A stretch of DNA of 64,000 nt, from contig NZ_CP044232.1 of NCBI RefSeq assembly GCF_008727775.1, positions 1,426,001 to 1,490,000 of the forward strand. Reading direction: 5' to 3'. Positions 7,906 to 15,226 of the stretch are shown in pieces. Within the stretch, counting starts at the first letter, position 1; each line of letters starts with the position of its first letter. The position numbers and the translations under genes are program-made. This DNA is from Microbacterium lushaniae (lineage in GTDB: Bacteria > Actinomycetota > Actinomycetes > Actinomycetales > Microbacteriaceae). The notes under the pieces were generated by a model, which had not been told where the DNA came from, did not search any database, and worked only from the letters and a program-made list of their open reading frames with translations.

Positions 7906-9837
7906 TCAGCCCGTGGCGAAGACGCGGACGGCGGTGCCCGGGCGGTGCGACGTGCCGGCGGCGGGATCGGTGCGGCTCACCGTGAACAGGCCCCACACCA
8001 GCTCGGGCAGCGCCGTGCCGGGCTCGAAGCCGGCATCGCGGAGGATGTCGAACGCCTCCGACACCGTGCGCCCGACGACGTCGGGAACCTGGATGGGGCG
8101 GGGTCCCTCCGACACGAGCAGCTGCACGGTATCGCCCGGGCGCCAGTTGCCTCCGCCGTCGCGGGCGAGGATGCCGATGACATCGCCCTCCGCGATGGAG
8201 TTGCTGTACTCCGACGAGCGGTCTCCGGAGACCTGCAGGCCGGCGTCGGACAGTCGCTCGGTGGCACGGTCGACGCTGTCGCCCGTCACGTCGGGGACGG
8301 GACCGAGCGACACCAGCAGCGACACGGTGTCACCCTCCAGTGCCGCGCACCCCTGCGTGCAGTCGGTGGGGTCGCCGCCCGCGCGCGGGGTCAGGGTGGC
8401 GCCCAGGACCGAGCCGGCAGGCGCGTCGGTGAACTCCTGCGCGTCGGGGTCGCTGACGAGCAGATTGATGCCGGTGAGGATGCCGCGGGCCTGCTCGGCC
8501 GACATCCCCGCGAGTGGTTCGACCTGCTGCGGGCGCGGCCCGAGGGAGACGAGCACGGTGACGGTGGTCTCGCGGTCCACGCGCGTCCCCGGCTCCGGGT
8601 CGGTGCCGACGACCGTACCGGCGGCGACGTCGAGGTTGTGGATGCCCTCCTCTGCCGCGACGAGGGTGTCCTGCAGCAGACGCGCCTGCGCGTCGGCGAA
8701 GGTTCCTCCCGTCACATCGGGCACCGCGACCAGCGACCCCGGACCCGAGCCGAACCACCAGCCCGCGCCGCCGGCGAGGCCCGCCAGCAGCAGCACGAGC
8801 ACGAGCAGCCATCCGCCCTTGGCGGCGCGGCGCCTGGTGCGTGCCCGCAGCCGCGCGCCGTTGTCGGATTCCTCCGGCGGCGCGGGTGAGGTGACCACGC
8901 TCGGGGGGAGCACCTTGGTCAGCTCGGCCGAGTCGGTCACGTCGTCGGCGGTCGCGGTCCCCACCGCCACGGCGCGCGCCACCTGCGGGGCGACGCCGAG
9001 ATCGCGTTCGATCTCGCGCAGGCGATCGAGCATCGCTGCGGCGTCGATCGGACGGTCATCGGGCACCTTCTCGGTGGCCCACAGCACGAGCTCGTCCAGC
9101 TGCTCGGGCACGCCCGGGTTCTTCACGCTCGGCCGCGGCACCGAATCGGTGGCGTGCTGGAAGGCGATCTGCATGGGCTGCTCGCCCTTGTACGGCTGCT
9201 CGCCGGTGAGCATCTCGTAGAGCATGATGCCCAGCGCGTAGATGTCGCTGCGGGCGTCGGCGGTGCCGCGGGTCACCAGCTCGGGGGCGAGGTAGGCGAT
9301 CGTGCCGAGCAGCATCTGACCCGACGCGGTGTTGGCGGTGGTGGCGCGGGCGAGCCCGAAGTCGCCGATCTTGATGCGGCCGTCTTCGGCCAGCAGCACG
9401 TTCTCGGGCTTGACGTCGCGGTGCACGATGCCCGCGCGGTGAGCGGCCGCCAGGCCCGAGAGCACCGCATCCATGATCGTGATGGTCTGGGGCACGGTGA
9501 GCCGGCGGTGTTCGCGCAGCAGTTCGCGCAGGGTGATGCCGGGCAGGTACTCCATGACGAGGTACGCCATATCGCCGTCCTGGCCCTGGTCGAACACGTT
9601 GACCACGTGCGGATCGGCCAGGCGTGCCGCGGCACGCGCCTCCTGGATGAAGCGGCTCTGGAACACCGCGTCGTCGCTGAGGTGCCCGTGCATCACTTTC
9701 AGCGCGATGCGACGCTCCAGGCGCAGGTCGGTCGCCACATACACCGTCGCCATGCCGCCGCGCGCGATCCGCGCGCGAACCCGGTATCGGCCGTCGACAA
9801 GACGTCCGATCAGCGGGTCGGCCTGGCTCGTACTCAC
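7906..9837 (-). CDS. Transmembrane Ser/Thr protein kinase with four PASTA repeats (PknL-position kinase)
   Basis: Seen: Hanks kinase domain at residues ~15-275 with P-loop RGGMATVY, ATP lysine in IALKVM, catalytic loop HRDVKPENVLL, DFGLAR and YLAPELV; a juxtamembrane linker; one membrane segment (WLLVLVLLLAGLAGGAGWW, about residues 340-360); then four extracellular PASTA units (VPDVTGGTFADAQ, the EPLAGMSAEQA unit, VPDVTGDSVDRA, VPDVVGRTVSEA). The second PASTA carries a Cys pair (DCTQGC). Family knowledge: PASTA kinases sense muropeptides or lipid II and control wall growth. The gene sits at the pknL locus beside an Rv2175c homologue; mycobacterial PknL lacks PASTA repeats while PknB has four, so function may be PknB-like. 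Confidence 0.93.
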   Translation of the reverse strand: MSTSQADPLIGRLVDGRYRVRARIARGGMATVYVATDLRLERRIALKVMHGHLSDDAVFQSRFIQEARAAARLADPHVVNVFDQGQDGDMAYLVMEYLPGITLRELLREHRRLTVPQTITIMDAVLSGLAAAHRAGIVHRDVKPENVLLAEDGRIKIGDFGLARATTANTASGQMLLGTIAYLAPELVTRGTADARSDIYALGIMLYEMLTGEQPYKGEQPMQIAFQHATDSVPRPSVKNPGVPEQLDELVLWATEKVPDDRPIDAAAMLDRLREIERDLGVAPQVARAVAVGTATADDVTDSAELTKVLPPSVVTSPAPPEESDNGARLRARTRRRAAKGGWLLVLVLLLAGLAGGAGWWFGSGPGSLVAVPDVTGGTFADAQARLLQDTLVAAEEGIHNLDVAAGTVVGTDPEPGTRVDRETTVTVLVSLGPRPQQVEPLAGMSAEQARGILTGINLLVSDPDAQEFTDAPAGSVLGATLTPRAGGDPTDCTQGCAALEGDTVSLLVSLGPVPDVTGDSVDRATERLSDAGLQVSGDRSSEYSNSIAEGDVIGILARDGGGNWRPGDTVQLLVSEGPRPIQVPDVVGRTVSEAFDILRDAGFEPGTALPELVWGLFTVSRTDPAAGTSHRPGTAVRVFATG

Positions 9838-9849
9838 GGACAGAGTCTA
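9838..9849 (-). promoter_or_regulatory. Leaderless-type promoter of the PASTA kinase
   Basis: On the minus strand TAGACT (plus-strand AGTCTA 9844-9849) lies exactly 6 nt before the GTG start at 9837, with no ribosome site between. Confidence 0.6.
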
Positions 9850-9917
9850 CGGAGCGGGCCCGGCAAGGCCTGGGAGCGGCTCACCCCGTTACGCAGCTGT
9901 TCTCTGACGATTCCGGC

Positions 9918-10946
9918 TCAGCCCAGAGCCGCCAGCCACGCGTATGCCGGCTGCTCCCACTGCGCATACCGCTCGGGGAATGCGGAGATCTGAACCGCCT
10001 GCGCCGCGTCGGCGTAGGTCATCGACTCCCACCCGGGGATGTCCAGGAGGCCTCGCGTGAGCGTGCCGTTGGGGTCTCCCGCGCCGCCGAAGAAGGCGCG
10101 GGTGGACCGGGCGGGGTCGCGGATCTCCTCGGCCGAACCCCACCCCATGCTCGGTCGCTGCTGGAACAGTCCGAGCGAGTCGCGGTCGCCCCAGTCGAGG
10201 TTTCGCAGCCACGACTCCTGCATCGCCGTTCCCAGGGCGATCGCGATGCCGCGCTCGGAGACCCCGAGCTCGCGGCCGATGCCGATGATGATCCGCGCGT
10301 TCGCGATCTGCTCGGCATCCAGCCCGTCGGCCGTGGGCGCGGGGGAGGTGGCGACAGCCGGCGCCGCGGACAGGGTGGGGGCGGCGGGGATCGCCAGGGT
10401 CTGGCCGGGGTAGATGATCGACGCCCGCGTGAGGCCGTTGGCGTCGAGCACCGCCTGCGTGCTGACGCCGTTGCCGCGCGCGATCGCGCTGATCGTGTCG
10501 CCGACCTGCACGGTGTGCAACACCGCCACCGGCGCAGGCGCAGGGGCAGGCGCAGGCGCAGGGGCAGGGGCAGGCGCGGGGGCGGATGCGGCCAGGCGCA
10601 GCACCTGTCCGGGATAGATCACCGAGGACCAGTCCAGTCCGTTGGCAGCGAGGACGTCGGGGGTGCGCAGTCCGTACCGTGCGGCGATGGTGCTCACGGT
10701 GTCACCGGCCACGACGACGTGGTCGGCGGGTGCGGCCATCGCCAGCGCCGCGGCACGATGCGCGACGACCTTGCCGCCGGCGGCGTTGCGCCCATCGGGC
10801 AGGACGCCGGTGTGGTCGGCTTCGGCCGGTGCGGGCGCGGCGTGCGCGGATTCTGCAGTGAGGGCCAGCGCGATGGATCCGGCCAGTGCCAAGGGCAGGC
10901 CGGAAGCCAACGAGCGGGCGCGGGGGGTTCGCCCTGAGGGTCGCAT
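9918..10946 (-). CDS. Secreted protein with two LysM domains and a lysozyme-like C-terminal domain
   Basis: Seen: Sec-type signal peptide (positive MRPSGRTPRAR, hydrophobic core, AHA-AP cleavage near residue 37); two LysM domains beginning VVAGDTVSTIAARYGL and TVQVGDTISAIARGNG, separated by an (Ala-Pro)n linker; and a C-terminal domain with AMQESWLRNLDWG, DSLGLFQQRPSMGWG and FPERYAQWE, resembling transglycosylase-like domains of actinobacterial wall hydrolases. Likely binds peptidoglycan outside the membrane and may cleave glycan strands. The Glu in AMQES is a candidate catalytic residue (inference). ATG start with GGAG upstream. The upstream region carries a TTGACA promoter and a GTNAC repeat array shared with the divergent Rv2175c-like gene. 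Confidence 0.82.
   Translation of the reverse strand: MRPSGRTPRARSLASGLPLALAGSIALALTAESAHAAPAPAEADHTGVLPDGRNAAGGKVVAHRAAALAMAAPADHVVVAGDTVSTIAARYGLRTPDVLAANGLDWSSVIYPGQVLRLAASAPAPAPAPAPAPAPAPAPVAVLHTVQVGDTISAIARGNGVSTQAVLDANGLTRASIIYPGQTLAIPAAPTLSAAPAVATSPAPTADGLDAEQIANARIIIGIGRELGVSERGIAIALGTAMQESWLRNLDWGDRDSLGLFQQRPSMGWGSAEEIRDPARSTRAFFGGAGDPNGTLTRGLLDIPGWESMTYADAAQAVQISAFPERYAQWEQPAYAWLAALG
10533..10590. repeat. Low-complexity (Ala-Pro) coding repeat
   Basis: Tandem GGCGCA/GGGGCA hexamers inside the LysM gene encode the Ala-Pro linker between the two LysM domains on the minus strand. Such repeats are prone to length change; they keep frame in hexamer steps. Confidence 0.75.
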
Positions 10947-10973
10947 GGGGGGGATGCTCCGTTCTCGGTTTCC

Positions 10974-11034
10974 GTCACGCTGTCACGGATGCGGTGCAGG
11001 TGTCAACCACAGTGACTGCTGTGACGGATGTGAA
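10974..11034. promoter_or_regulatory. GTNAC repeat array with divergent promoters (LysM gene / Rv2175c-like gene)
   Basis: GTCAC at 10974 and 10982, GTCAA at 11002, GTGAC at 11012 and 11021 and GTGAA at 11030; the last three are spaced exactly 9 bp. The minus strand contains a perfect TTGACA -35 (plus 11001-11006) with a CAGCGT -10 (10977-10982), so several repeats overlap the LysM promoter. GTNAC direct repeats resemble sites described for the response regulator MtrA, which controls wall hydrolases in actinobacteria; that assignment is inference. Confidence 0.45.
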
Positions 11035-11070
11035 CAGCCGCTCGCTGTGCCGGGCGGCTCGCAGAGGTGA

Positions 11071-11082
11071 GATAGTGAAAAC
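11071..11082 (+). promoter_or_regulatory. Probable leaderless promoter of the Rv2175c-like gene
   Basis: GATAGT 11071-11076 is a near-consensus -10 exactly 6 nt before GTG 11083. Confidence 0.4.
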
Positions 11083-11424
11083 GTGACCGGCACTCCCCTC
11101 GAAACCACCTGGCTGACCCTTCCCGAACTCGTCGAGGTGCTGGGTGAGCCGCTCGGACGCGTGCGACGCCTCCTGGACGATCACCACCTGATCGGGTCGC
11201 GCCGGAACGGGCCGCTCGCCGTGCCCGCACTGTTCCTCGTCGACGACCGCCCGCTCCCGTCGCTGCGCGGCACCGTGATCGTGCTGCACGACGTGGGCTT
11301 CACCGACGACGAGGCCATCGACTGGCTGCTCGCTCCGGATGACACGATCGGCGTTGCGCCGCTGGAGGCGCTGCGCGCCGGACGGAAGAGCGAGGTGCGG
11401 CGGGTCGCTCAGACCCTCGCGTGA
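11083..11424 (+). CDS. Rv2175c-family winged-helix DNA-binding protein
   Basis: Seen: 113 residues with an N-terminal helix-turn-helix-like segment (WLTLPELVEVLGEPLGRVRR) followed by a small alpha/beta tail with PLPSLRGTVIVLHDVGF and EAIDWLLAPDD, the pattern of Rv2175c from M. tuberculosis. Known for that family: binds DNA and is a substrate of PknL, whose phosphorylation abolishes DNA binding. Context agrees: the locus kinase lies 1.2 kb away, divergent, with the LysM gene in between. Its target promoter is unknown; the GTNAC array directly upstream is one place to look. Confidence 0.82.
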   Translation: MTGTPLETTWLTLPELVEVLGEPLGRVRRLLDDHHLIGSRRNGPLAVPALFLVDDRPLPSLRGTVIVLHDVGFTDDEAIDWLLAPDDTIGVAPLEALRAGRKSEVRRVAQTLA

Positions 11425-11440
11425 ACCGCGGCGCGCGGCC

Positions 11441-12532
11441 TCACGACGTCCGCGTCGTGGCGGCGCGTGCGAGATCGCGCAGCTCCCCGACGGCGGCGTT
11501 GTCCAGACGAGCGCCCGACAGCGCCCGGTCGGCCTCGTGCGCATAGGCGGAGATGAGCTCCTCCGTGCGCTGCAGGGCGCCGGTGTCGCGGATCGTCCGC
11601 TGAAGCGACGCGATCTGCTCCTCCTCGAGGGTGGGATCGCCCAGCAGCTCGTCGAACACGCGGCGTGCGCCGGGGGAGAGCTCCTCCCGTGCGAAGGCGA
11701 CCAGGACCGTCCGCTTGCCCTCGCGCAGGTCGTCTCCGGAGGGCTTGCCGGTGACCGATGCGTCACCGAAGACCCCCAGCACGTCATCGCGCAGCTGGAA
11801 GGCCATTCCCACGGGGTGGCCGAACGCCGACAGTGCGTCCTCCTGCTCGGGGTCGGCGCCGGCCAGGGCCGCGCCGATGAGCAGGGGCTGCTGGATGCTG
11901 TACCGCGCCGACTTCAGCGACGCGATCCGCAGCGCACGCTCGGCGTGGTCGGCGTCGGGCTGGGTGGAGAAGGCGGACTCCTCGGCGACGTCGAGGAACT
12001 GCCCGATCGTGACGTCGCGACGCATGCGCGCGTACGCCGCCCTCGTCGCCACGGCGCGGTCGGGAGCAGTGGCGGCGATGGCCTCCTCGAGCAGATCGTC
12101 GCTCCACGCGACGAGGAGGTCGCCCAGCAGAACCGCGCCGGAGCGCCCGAACGCCGCCGCGTCGCCGTGCCAGCTCTGCCGGCGGTGGTCGGCCTCGAGC
12201 CGGCGATGCGCGGCGGGCCGGCCGCGGCGCGTGTCGGAGTTGTCGATGAGGTCGTCGTGCACGAGGGCGGCGGCGTGGAAGATCTCCAGTGCGGCGGCTG
12301 TCCCGACCACGTCCGCCGGGGTGGGGGAGCCGGCTCGAGGAGAGGCCACCGCGCGCCATCCGGTCAGGCAGAAGCGCGCACGCAGTCGCTTGCCGCCGTG
12401 CAGCGCGTCGGCGGCGGTGGTCACCAGCAGGCCGGCTTCCGCTCCGAGCTCCCTCGCCTCGTCCCGACGGGAGGTGAGGAAGGTGTTCAGTCGCTGGGAA
12501 ACAGCCTCGATGTAATCCGGGGAGGGTGACAC
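11441..12532 (-). CDS. Polyprenyl diphosphate synthase (IdsA-like)
   Basis: Seen: trans-prenyltransferase motifs: first Asp-rich motif in VHDDLIDNSDTRRGRP, second in FQLRDDVLGVFGD, plus GGKRLRARF near the N-terminus; 363 residues. It chains isopentenyl diphosphate onto allylic diphosphates to make geranylgeranyl or similar diphosphates for quinones, carotenoids or wall lipid carriers. Product length cannot be assigned from sequence. Location after Rv2175c matches the idsA2 position in mycobacteria. Convergent with the Rv2175c-like gene with a 16-nt gap. Confidence 0.92.
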   Translation of the reverse strand: MSPSPDYIEAVSQRLNTFLTSRRDEARELGAEAGLLVTTAADALHGGKRLRARFCLTGWRAVASPRAGSPTPADVVGTAAALEIFHAAALVHDDLIDNSDTRRGRPAAHRRLEADHRRQSWHGDAAAFGRSGAVLLGDLLVAWSDDLLEEAIAATAPDRAVATRAAYARMRRDVTIGQFLDVAEESAFSTQPDADHAERALRIASLKSARYSIQQPLLIGAALAGADPEQEDALSAFGHPVGMAFQLRDDVLGVFGDASVTGKPSGDDLREGKRTVLVAFAREELSPGARRVFDELLGDPTLEEEQIASLQRTIRDTGALQRTEELISAYAHEADRALSGARLDNAAVGELRDLARAATTRTS

Positions 12533-12544
12533 GGCCCTAGCCTA
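12533..12544 (-). promoter_or_regulatory. Leaderless-type promoter of the polyprenyl synthase
   Basis: Minus-strand TAGGCT (plus AGCCTA 12539-12544) exactly 6 nt before GTG 12532. Confidence 0.6.
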
Positions 12545-12561
12545 GTGATTGACCGCACGCG

Positions 12562-12596
12562 TAGAATTGTCGCCAAGAAGCATCCGAGGGGGTTCC
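12562..12596 (+). promoter_or_regulatory. Promoter and leader of the DUF3040 gene
   Basis: TAGAAT -10 at 12562-12567, then a short leader with GAGGGGG just before ATG 12597. Divergent from the polyprenyl synthase promoter. Confidence 0.45.
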
Positions 12597-12971
12597 ATGC
12601 CACTCTCCGAACAGGAGCAGCGTCTGCTGGATGAGATGGAACGCCATCTCATGCGCAACGACGCCGATGTCGTCACCGCGCCCGGCAACGCTTTGAGCTA
12701 CCGCAATATCGTCTACGGGACGATCCTCGTCCTCGTGGGACTGGGCGGTCTCATCTTCGGCGTGACCGTGGGAATGAACACGCTCGGCGTCATCCTCGGC
12801 GTCGTGGGCTTCTCCGTCATGCTCGGCGGCGTCATCCTCGCCGTCACCCCGATGCGCGGCGCGAGCCCCGCACGTCCCTCCACTTCCCGCCCCCAGGCCA
12901 CCCCGAGCCGAGGCGCATCGTTCATGGACCGCATGAACGACCGCTGGGACCGGCGGCAGGACGGGCACTGA
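12597..12971 (+). CDS. DUF3040 small membrane protein
   Basis: Seen: 124 residues; the conserved N-terminal LSEQEQRLLDEMERHL helix defines DUF3040, followed by two adjacent membrane helices (IVYGTILVLVGLGGLIFGVTV and NTLGVILGVVGFSVMLGGVIL) and a basic cytosolic tail. ATG 12597 chosen for its GAGGGGG ribosome site. The family is actinobacterial and almost always sits upstream of mraZ, so a role in wall growth or division is suspected but unproven. Followed by two hairpins, the second a clear terminator, so it is separated from mraZ. Confidence 0.85.
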   Translation: MPLSEQEQRLLDEMERHLMRNDADVVTAPGNALSYRNIVYGTILVLVGLGGLIFGVTVGMNTLGVILGVVGFSVMLGGVILAVTPMRGASPARPSTSRPQATPSRGASFMDRMNDRWDRRQDGH

Positions 12972-12983
12972 CCCGCCGCTGAT

Positions 12984-13000
12984 CCGGGCGAAACGCCCGG
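12984..13000 (+). other. Perfect 7-bp hairpin
   Basis: CCGGGCG-AAA-CGCCCGG, directly after the DUF3040 stop and just ahead of the terminator. Could protect the mRNA end or be a first pause element; no T-tract. Confidence 0.55.
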
Positions 13001-13008
13001 GACGACAC

Positions 13009-13041
13009 AAGCACCGACTCTGCGGAGTCGGTGCTTTTTTT
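13009..13041 (+). terminator. Rho-independent terminator before mraZ
   Basis: AAGCACCGACTC, loop TGCG, GAGTCGGTGCTT, then a run of T residues. Textbook intrinsic terminator isolating mraZ from DUF3040 readthrough. Confidence 0.9.
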
Positions 13042-13088
13042 GTGCCCTCGTGGCGATCCAGGCGCCGCGAAGCGCGGAATCTCAGGCC

Positions 13089-13132
13089 AAGTGATAGCTA
13101 AGTGGAGGAGAGTGGAGTAAAGTGGTGATACT
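13089..13132 (+). promoter_or_regulatory. MraZ operator and mraZ promoter
   Basis: AGTGG units at 13101, 13111 and 13121, exactly 10 bp apart, with a weaker AAGTGAT at 13089, sit directly over the promoter region whose -10 is GATACT (13127-13132). Known: MraZ binds 10-bp-spaced repeats before its own gene and represses the dcw operon, so autoregulation is expected here. Confidence 0.78.
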
Positions 13133-13162
13133 TCGCAGGGCCGGGACGAAGGGGGTGCACGG

Positions 13163-13594
13163 ATGCTGCTGGGCACGCACACCCCCAAGCTCGACGACAA
13201 GGGCCGCGTCATCCTCCCGGCGAAGTTCCGCGACGACCTCGGCGCGGGCGTGGTGGTCACGCGCGGGCAGGAACGCTGCCTGTACGTGTTCTCCACGGCG
13301 GAGTTCGAACGGGTGCACGAGCGCATCCGGGAGGCGCCACTGAGCAACAAGCAGGCGCGGGATTTCCTGCGCATGTTCCTGTCGGGAGCCAGCGCCGAAA
13401 AGCCCGACAGCCAGAACCGCATCACCCTCCCGCCGGCACTGCGTGCGTACGCGGGACTCGAGCGCGACCTCGTCGTCACCGGCGTGGGGGCGCACGCGGA
13501 GATCTGGAACGCCGACGCGTGGAACGCCTACGCCGAAAGCAACGAAGAGATATACGCCGAGATGGAGCAGGAGGTGATCCCGGGCTTGTTCTGA
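13163..13594 (+). CDS. mraZ: Transcriptional regulator MraZ
   Basis: Seen: 143 residues with two AbrB-like halves, each carrying the DXXXR motif: [14 protein letters not shown] (about residues 12-25) and [13 protein letters not shown] (about 81-93). Forms a ring-shaped oligomer that binds spaced repeats and represses the division/cell-wall cluster. ATG 13163 lies 7-10 nt after GAAGGGGG. First gene of the dcw cluster; its operator repeats are immediately upstream. Ends about 100 bases before rsmH. Confidence 0.96.
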   Translation: MLLGTHTPKLDDKGRVILPAKFRDDLGAGVVVTRGQERCLYVFSTAEFERVHERIREAPLSNKQARDFLRMFLSGASAEKPDSQNRITLPPALRAYAGLERDLVVTGVGAHAEIWNADAWNAYAESNEEIYAEMEQEVIPGLF

Positions 13595-13692
13595 CCCCCG
13601 GCTGTGATTCCCAGCCGCTCGCCCTGACGCACTTCCCCGGCGCCAGGTCGACGCGGATGGGGATCAGAGCCCCGGGCCGAAGCCCCCGCATC

Positions 13693-14646
13693 ATGGACTC
13701 CCGCGACATCCACACCCCGGTTCTGCTCGAGCGCTGCGTCGAGCTGCTCGCCCCCGCCCTCGAGCGGCCCGGCGCGGTGTTCGTCGACGCGACGCTGGGC
13801 ATGGGCGGCCACTCCGAAGCCTTCCTGGAGCGCTTCCCGCACGTCCGGCTGATCGGCCTGGACCGCGACACCGACGCCCTGCGCATCGCGGGGGAGCGCC
13901 TCGCCGTCTTCGGCGACCGCGTGACGCTCGTGCACACCGTGTACGACGGGATCGCCGAGGCCGTCGCCTCGGCCGGGGTGCGCCGCGTGGACGGGATCCT
14001 GTTCGACCTCGGCGTCTCGTCGCTGCAGCTGGATGTCGCCGACCGCGGCTTCGCGTATGCGAAGGACGCACCCCTGGACATGCGCATGGACCAGAGCGCG
14101 GGGATGACCGCCGCCGACGTCCTGGCCACCTACGGCGAGGGCGACCTGCGCCGCATCTTCGAGCGCTACGGCGAGGAGAAGCTCGCCGGCCGGTATGCGC
14201 GCGCGATCCTGGCCGCGCGTGCCGAGGAGCCCATCGTCCGGTCGGGGCGCCTCGTGGAGATCCTCTCCGCAGCGACTCCGGCCGCCCTCATGAACGCCGG
14301 TCACCCCGCCAAGCGCGTCTTCCAGGCCCTGCGCATCGAAGTCAACGGCGAACTGGCCGCGCTCGAGCGGGCGCTGCCGGCAGCCCTTGATCTGCTGAAC
14401 CTCGGCGGGCGCATCGTCGTGCTCTCCTACCAGTCGCTGGAGGACCGCTTCGTCAAGCGGCTGCTCGCCGAGGCCACCGCCTCGACCACCCCCGCAGGCC
14501 TTCCCGTCGAGCTCCCCGAGCACGCCGCCCGGTTCCGCCTGCTGGTCAAGGGCGCCGAACTGGCCTCGGACGACGAACGCGCCCGCAACCCTCGTGCCAC
14601 CCCCGTGCGCCTGCGCGCGGCCGAACGGATCCGGGAGGCGGCATGA
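13693..14646 (+). CDS. rsmH: 16S rRNA (cytosine1402-N4)-methyltransferase
   Basis: Seen: 317 residues; [13 protein letters not shown] start, SAM-binding [14 protein letters not shown] and [11 protein letters not shown], conserved [11 protein letters not shown] and [12 protein letters not shown]. Methylates N4 of C1402 in 16S rRNA at the decoding centre. Start ATG 13693 chosen by homology; an in-frame ATG at 13657 is possible but adds an unconserved segment, and neither has a strong ribosome site. The last four bases overlap the ftsL start (ATGA), indicating coupling. Confidence 0.94.
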   Translation: MDSRDIHTPVLLERCVELLAPALERPGAVFVDATLGMGGHSEAFLERFPHVRLIGLDRDTDALRIAGERLAVFGDRVTLVHTVYDGIAEAVASAGVRRVDGILFDLGVSSLQLDVADRGFAYAKDAPLDMRMDQSAGMTAADVLATYGEGDLRRIFERYGEEKLAGRYARAILAARAEEPIVRSGRLVEILSAATPAALMNAGHPAKRVFQALRIEVNGELAALERALPAALDLLNLGGRIVVLSYQSLEDRFVKRLLAEATASTTPAGLPVELPEHAARFRLLVKGAELASDDERARNPRATPVRLRAAERIREAA

Positions 14647-15221
14647 CCGATCTTGCCCACGCCCTGCCGCTGCGCCGCCCGGCGGAGACGCCCGCGCGCC
14701 GCCTCCGCGTCGTCGAAGCGCCCGCGCAGCGTAGGCGCCCCAAGCTCGCCTACGGCGTGATCGCCGTCGCCGGTGCCGTCGCGATCGCGCTCGCGCAGAT
14801 GGGGCTGTCGATCCTGACCACCCAGGGCACGTACGAAGTGGCCGCCCTCACGCAGCAGCAGCGCGACCTCACCTACGACAAGCAGATCCTCTACGACGAC
14901 GTCGCAGGCCTCGGCTCCCCCCAGTACCTCGCCGCGAACGCCGCGGCGCTGGGCATGGTCATCAACGAGTCGCCCTCCTACCTGCGCCTGAGCGACGGCG
15001 CCATCATCGGCACCGGTCACGCCGCCGCCGACGCATCGGCGGTCGACGCGATCAACCGCGGCGCCGTCCCCAACGCCCTCATCGCCGACACGCCGCTGGT
15101 CACCGCGCCGGATGCGACGATCAAGGGCGTCCCGCTCGTGCCCGACGCGGCGACTGAGGCGACCGGATCGACGACACCCCCGCCGATCACCGACGGCCTG
15201 CCCACACCCGCGACACGATAG
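14643..15221 (+). CDS. ftsL: FtsL-like division protein
   Basis: Seen: a basic cytosolic N-terminus (~35 residues), one membrane helix ([20 protein letters not shown]), a short coiled-coil-like segment ([20 protein letters not shown]) and the septum-protein motif [16 protein letters not shown], then an unusual Ala/Pro/Thr-rich extracellular tail of ~90 residues. Position between rsmH and ftsI and topology fit FtsL, which bridges FtsQ/FtsB and FtsW-FtsI. Sequence is too diverged to be certain by motif alone; assignment rests on location and layout. Confidence 0.78.
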   Translation: MTDLAHALPLRRPAETPARRLRVVEAPAQRRRPKLAYGVIAVAGAVAIALAQMGLSILTTQGTYEVAALTQQQRDLTYDKQILYDDVAGLGSPQYLAANAAALGMVINESPSYLRLSDGAIIGTGHAAADASAVDAINRGAVPNALIADTPLVTAPDATIKGVPLVPDAATEATGSTTPPPITDGLPTPATR

Positions 15222-15226
15222 GCGCC

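Noticed and set aside
10530..10595. CRISPR-like or satellite repeat
   Set aside because: It is an in-frame Ala-Pro coding repeat within the LysM gene.
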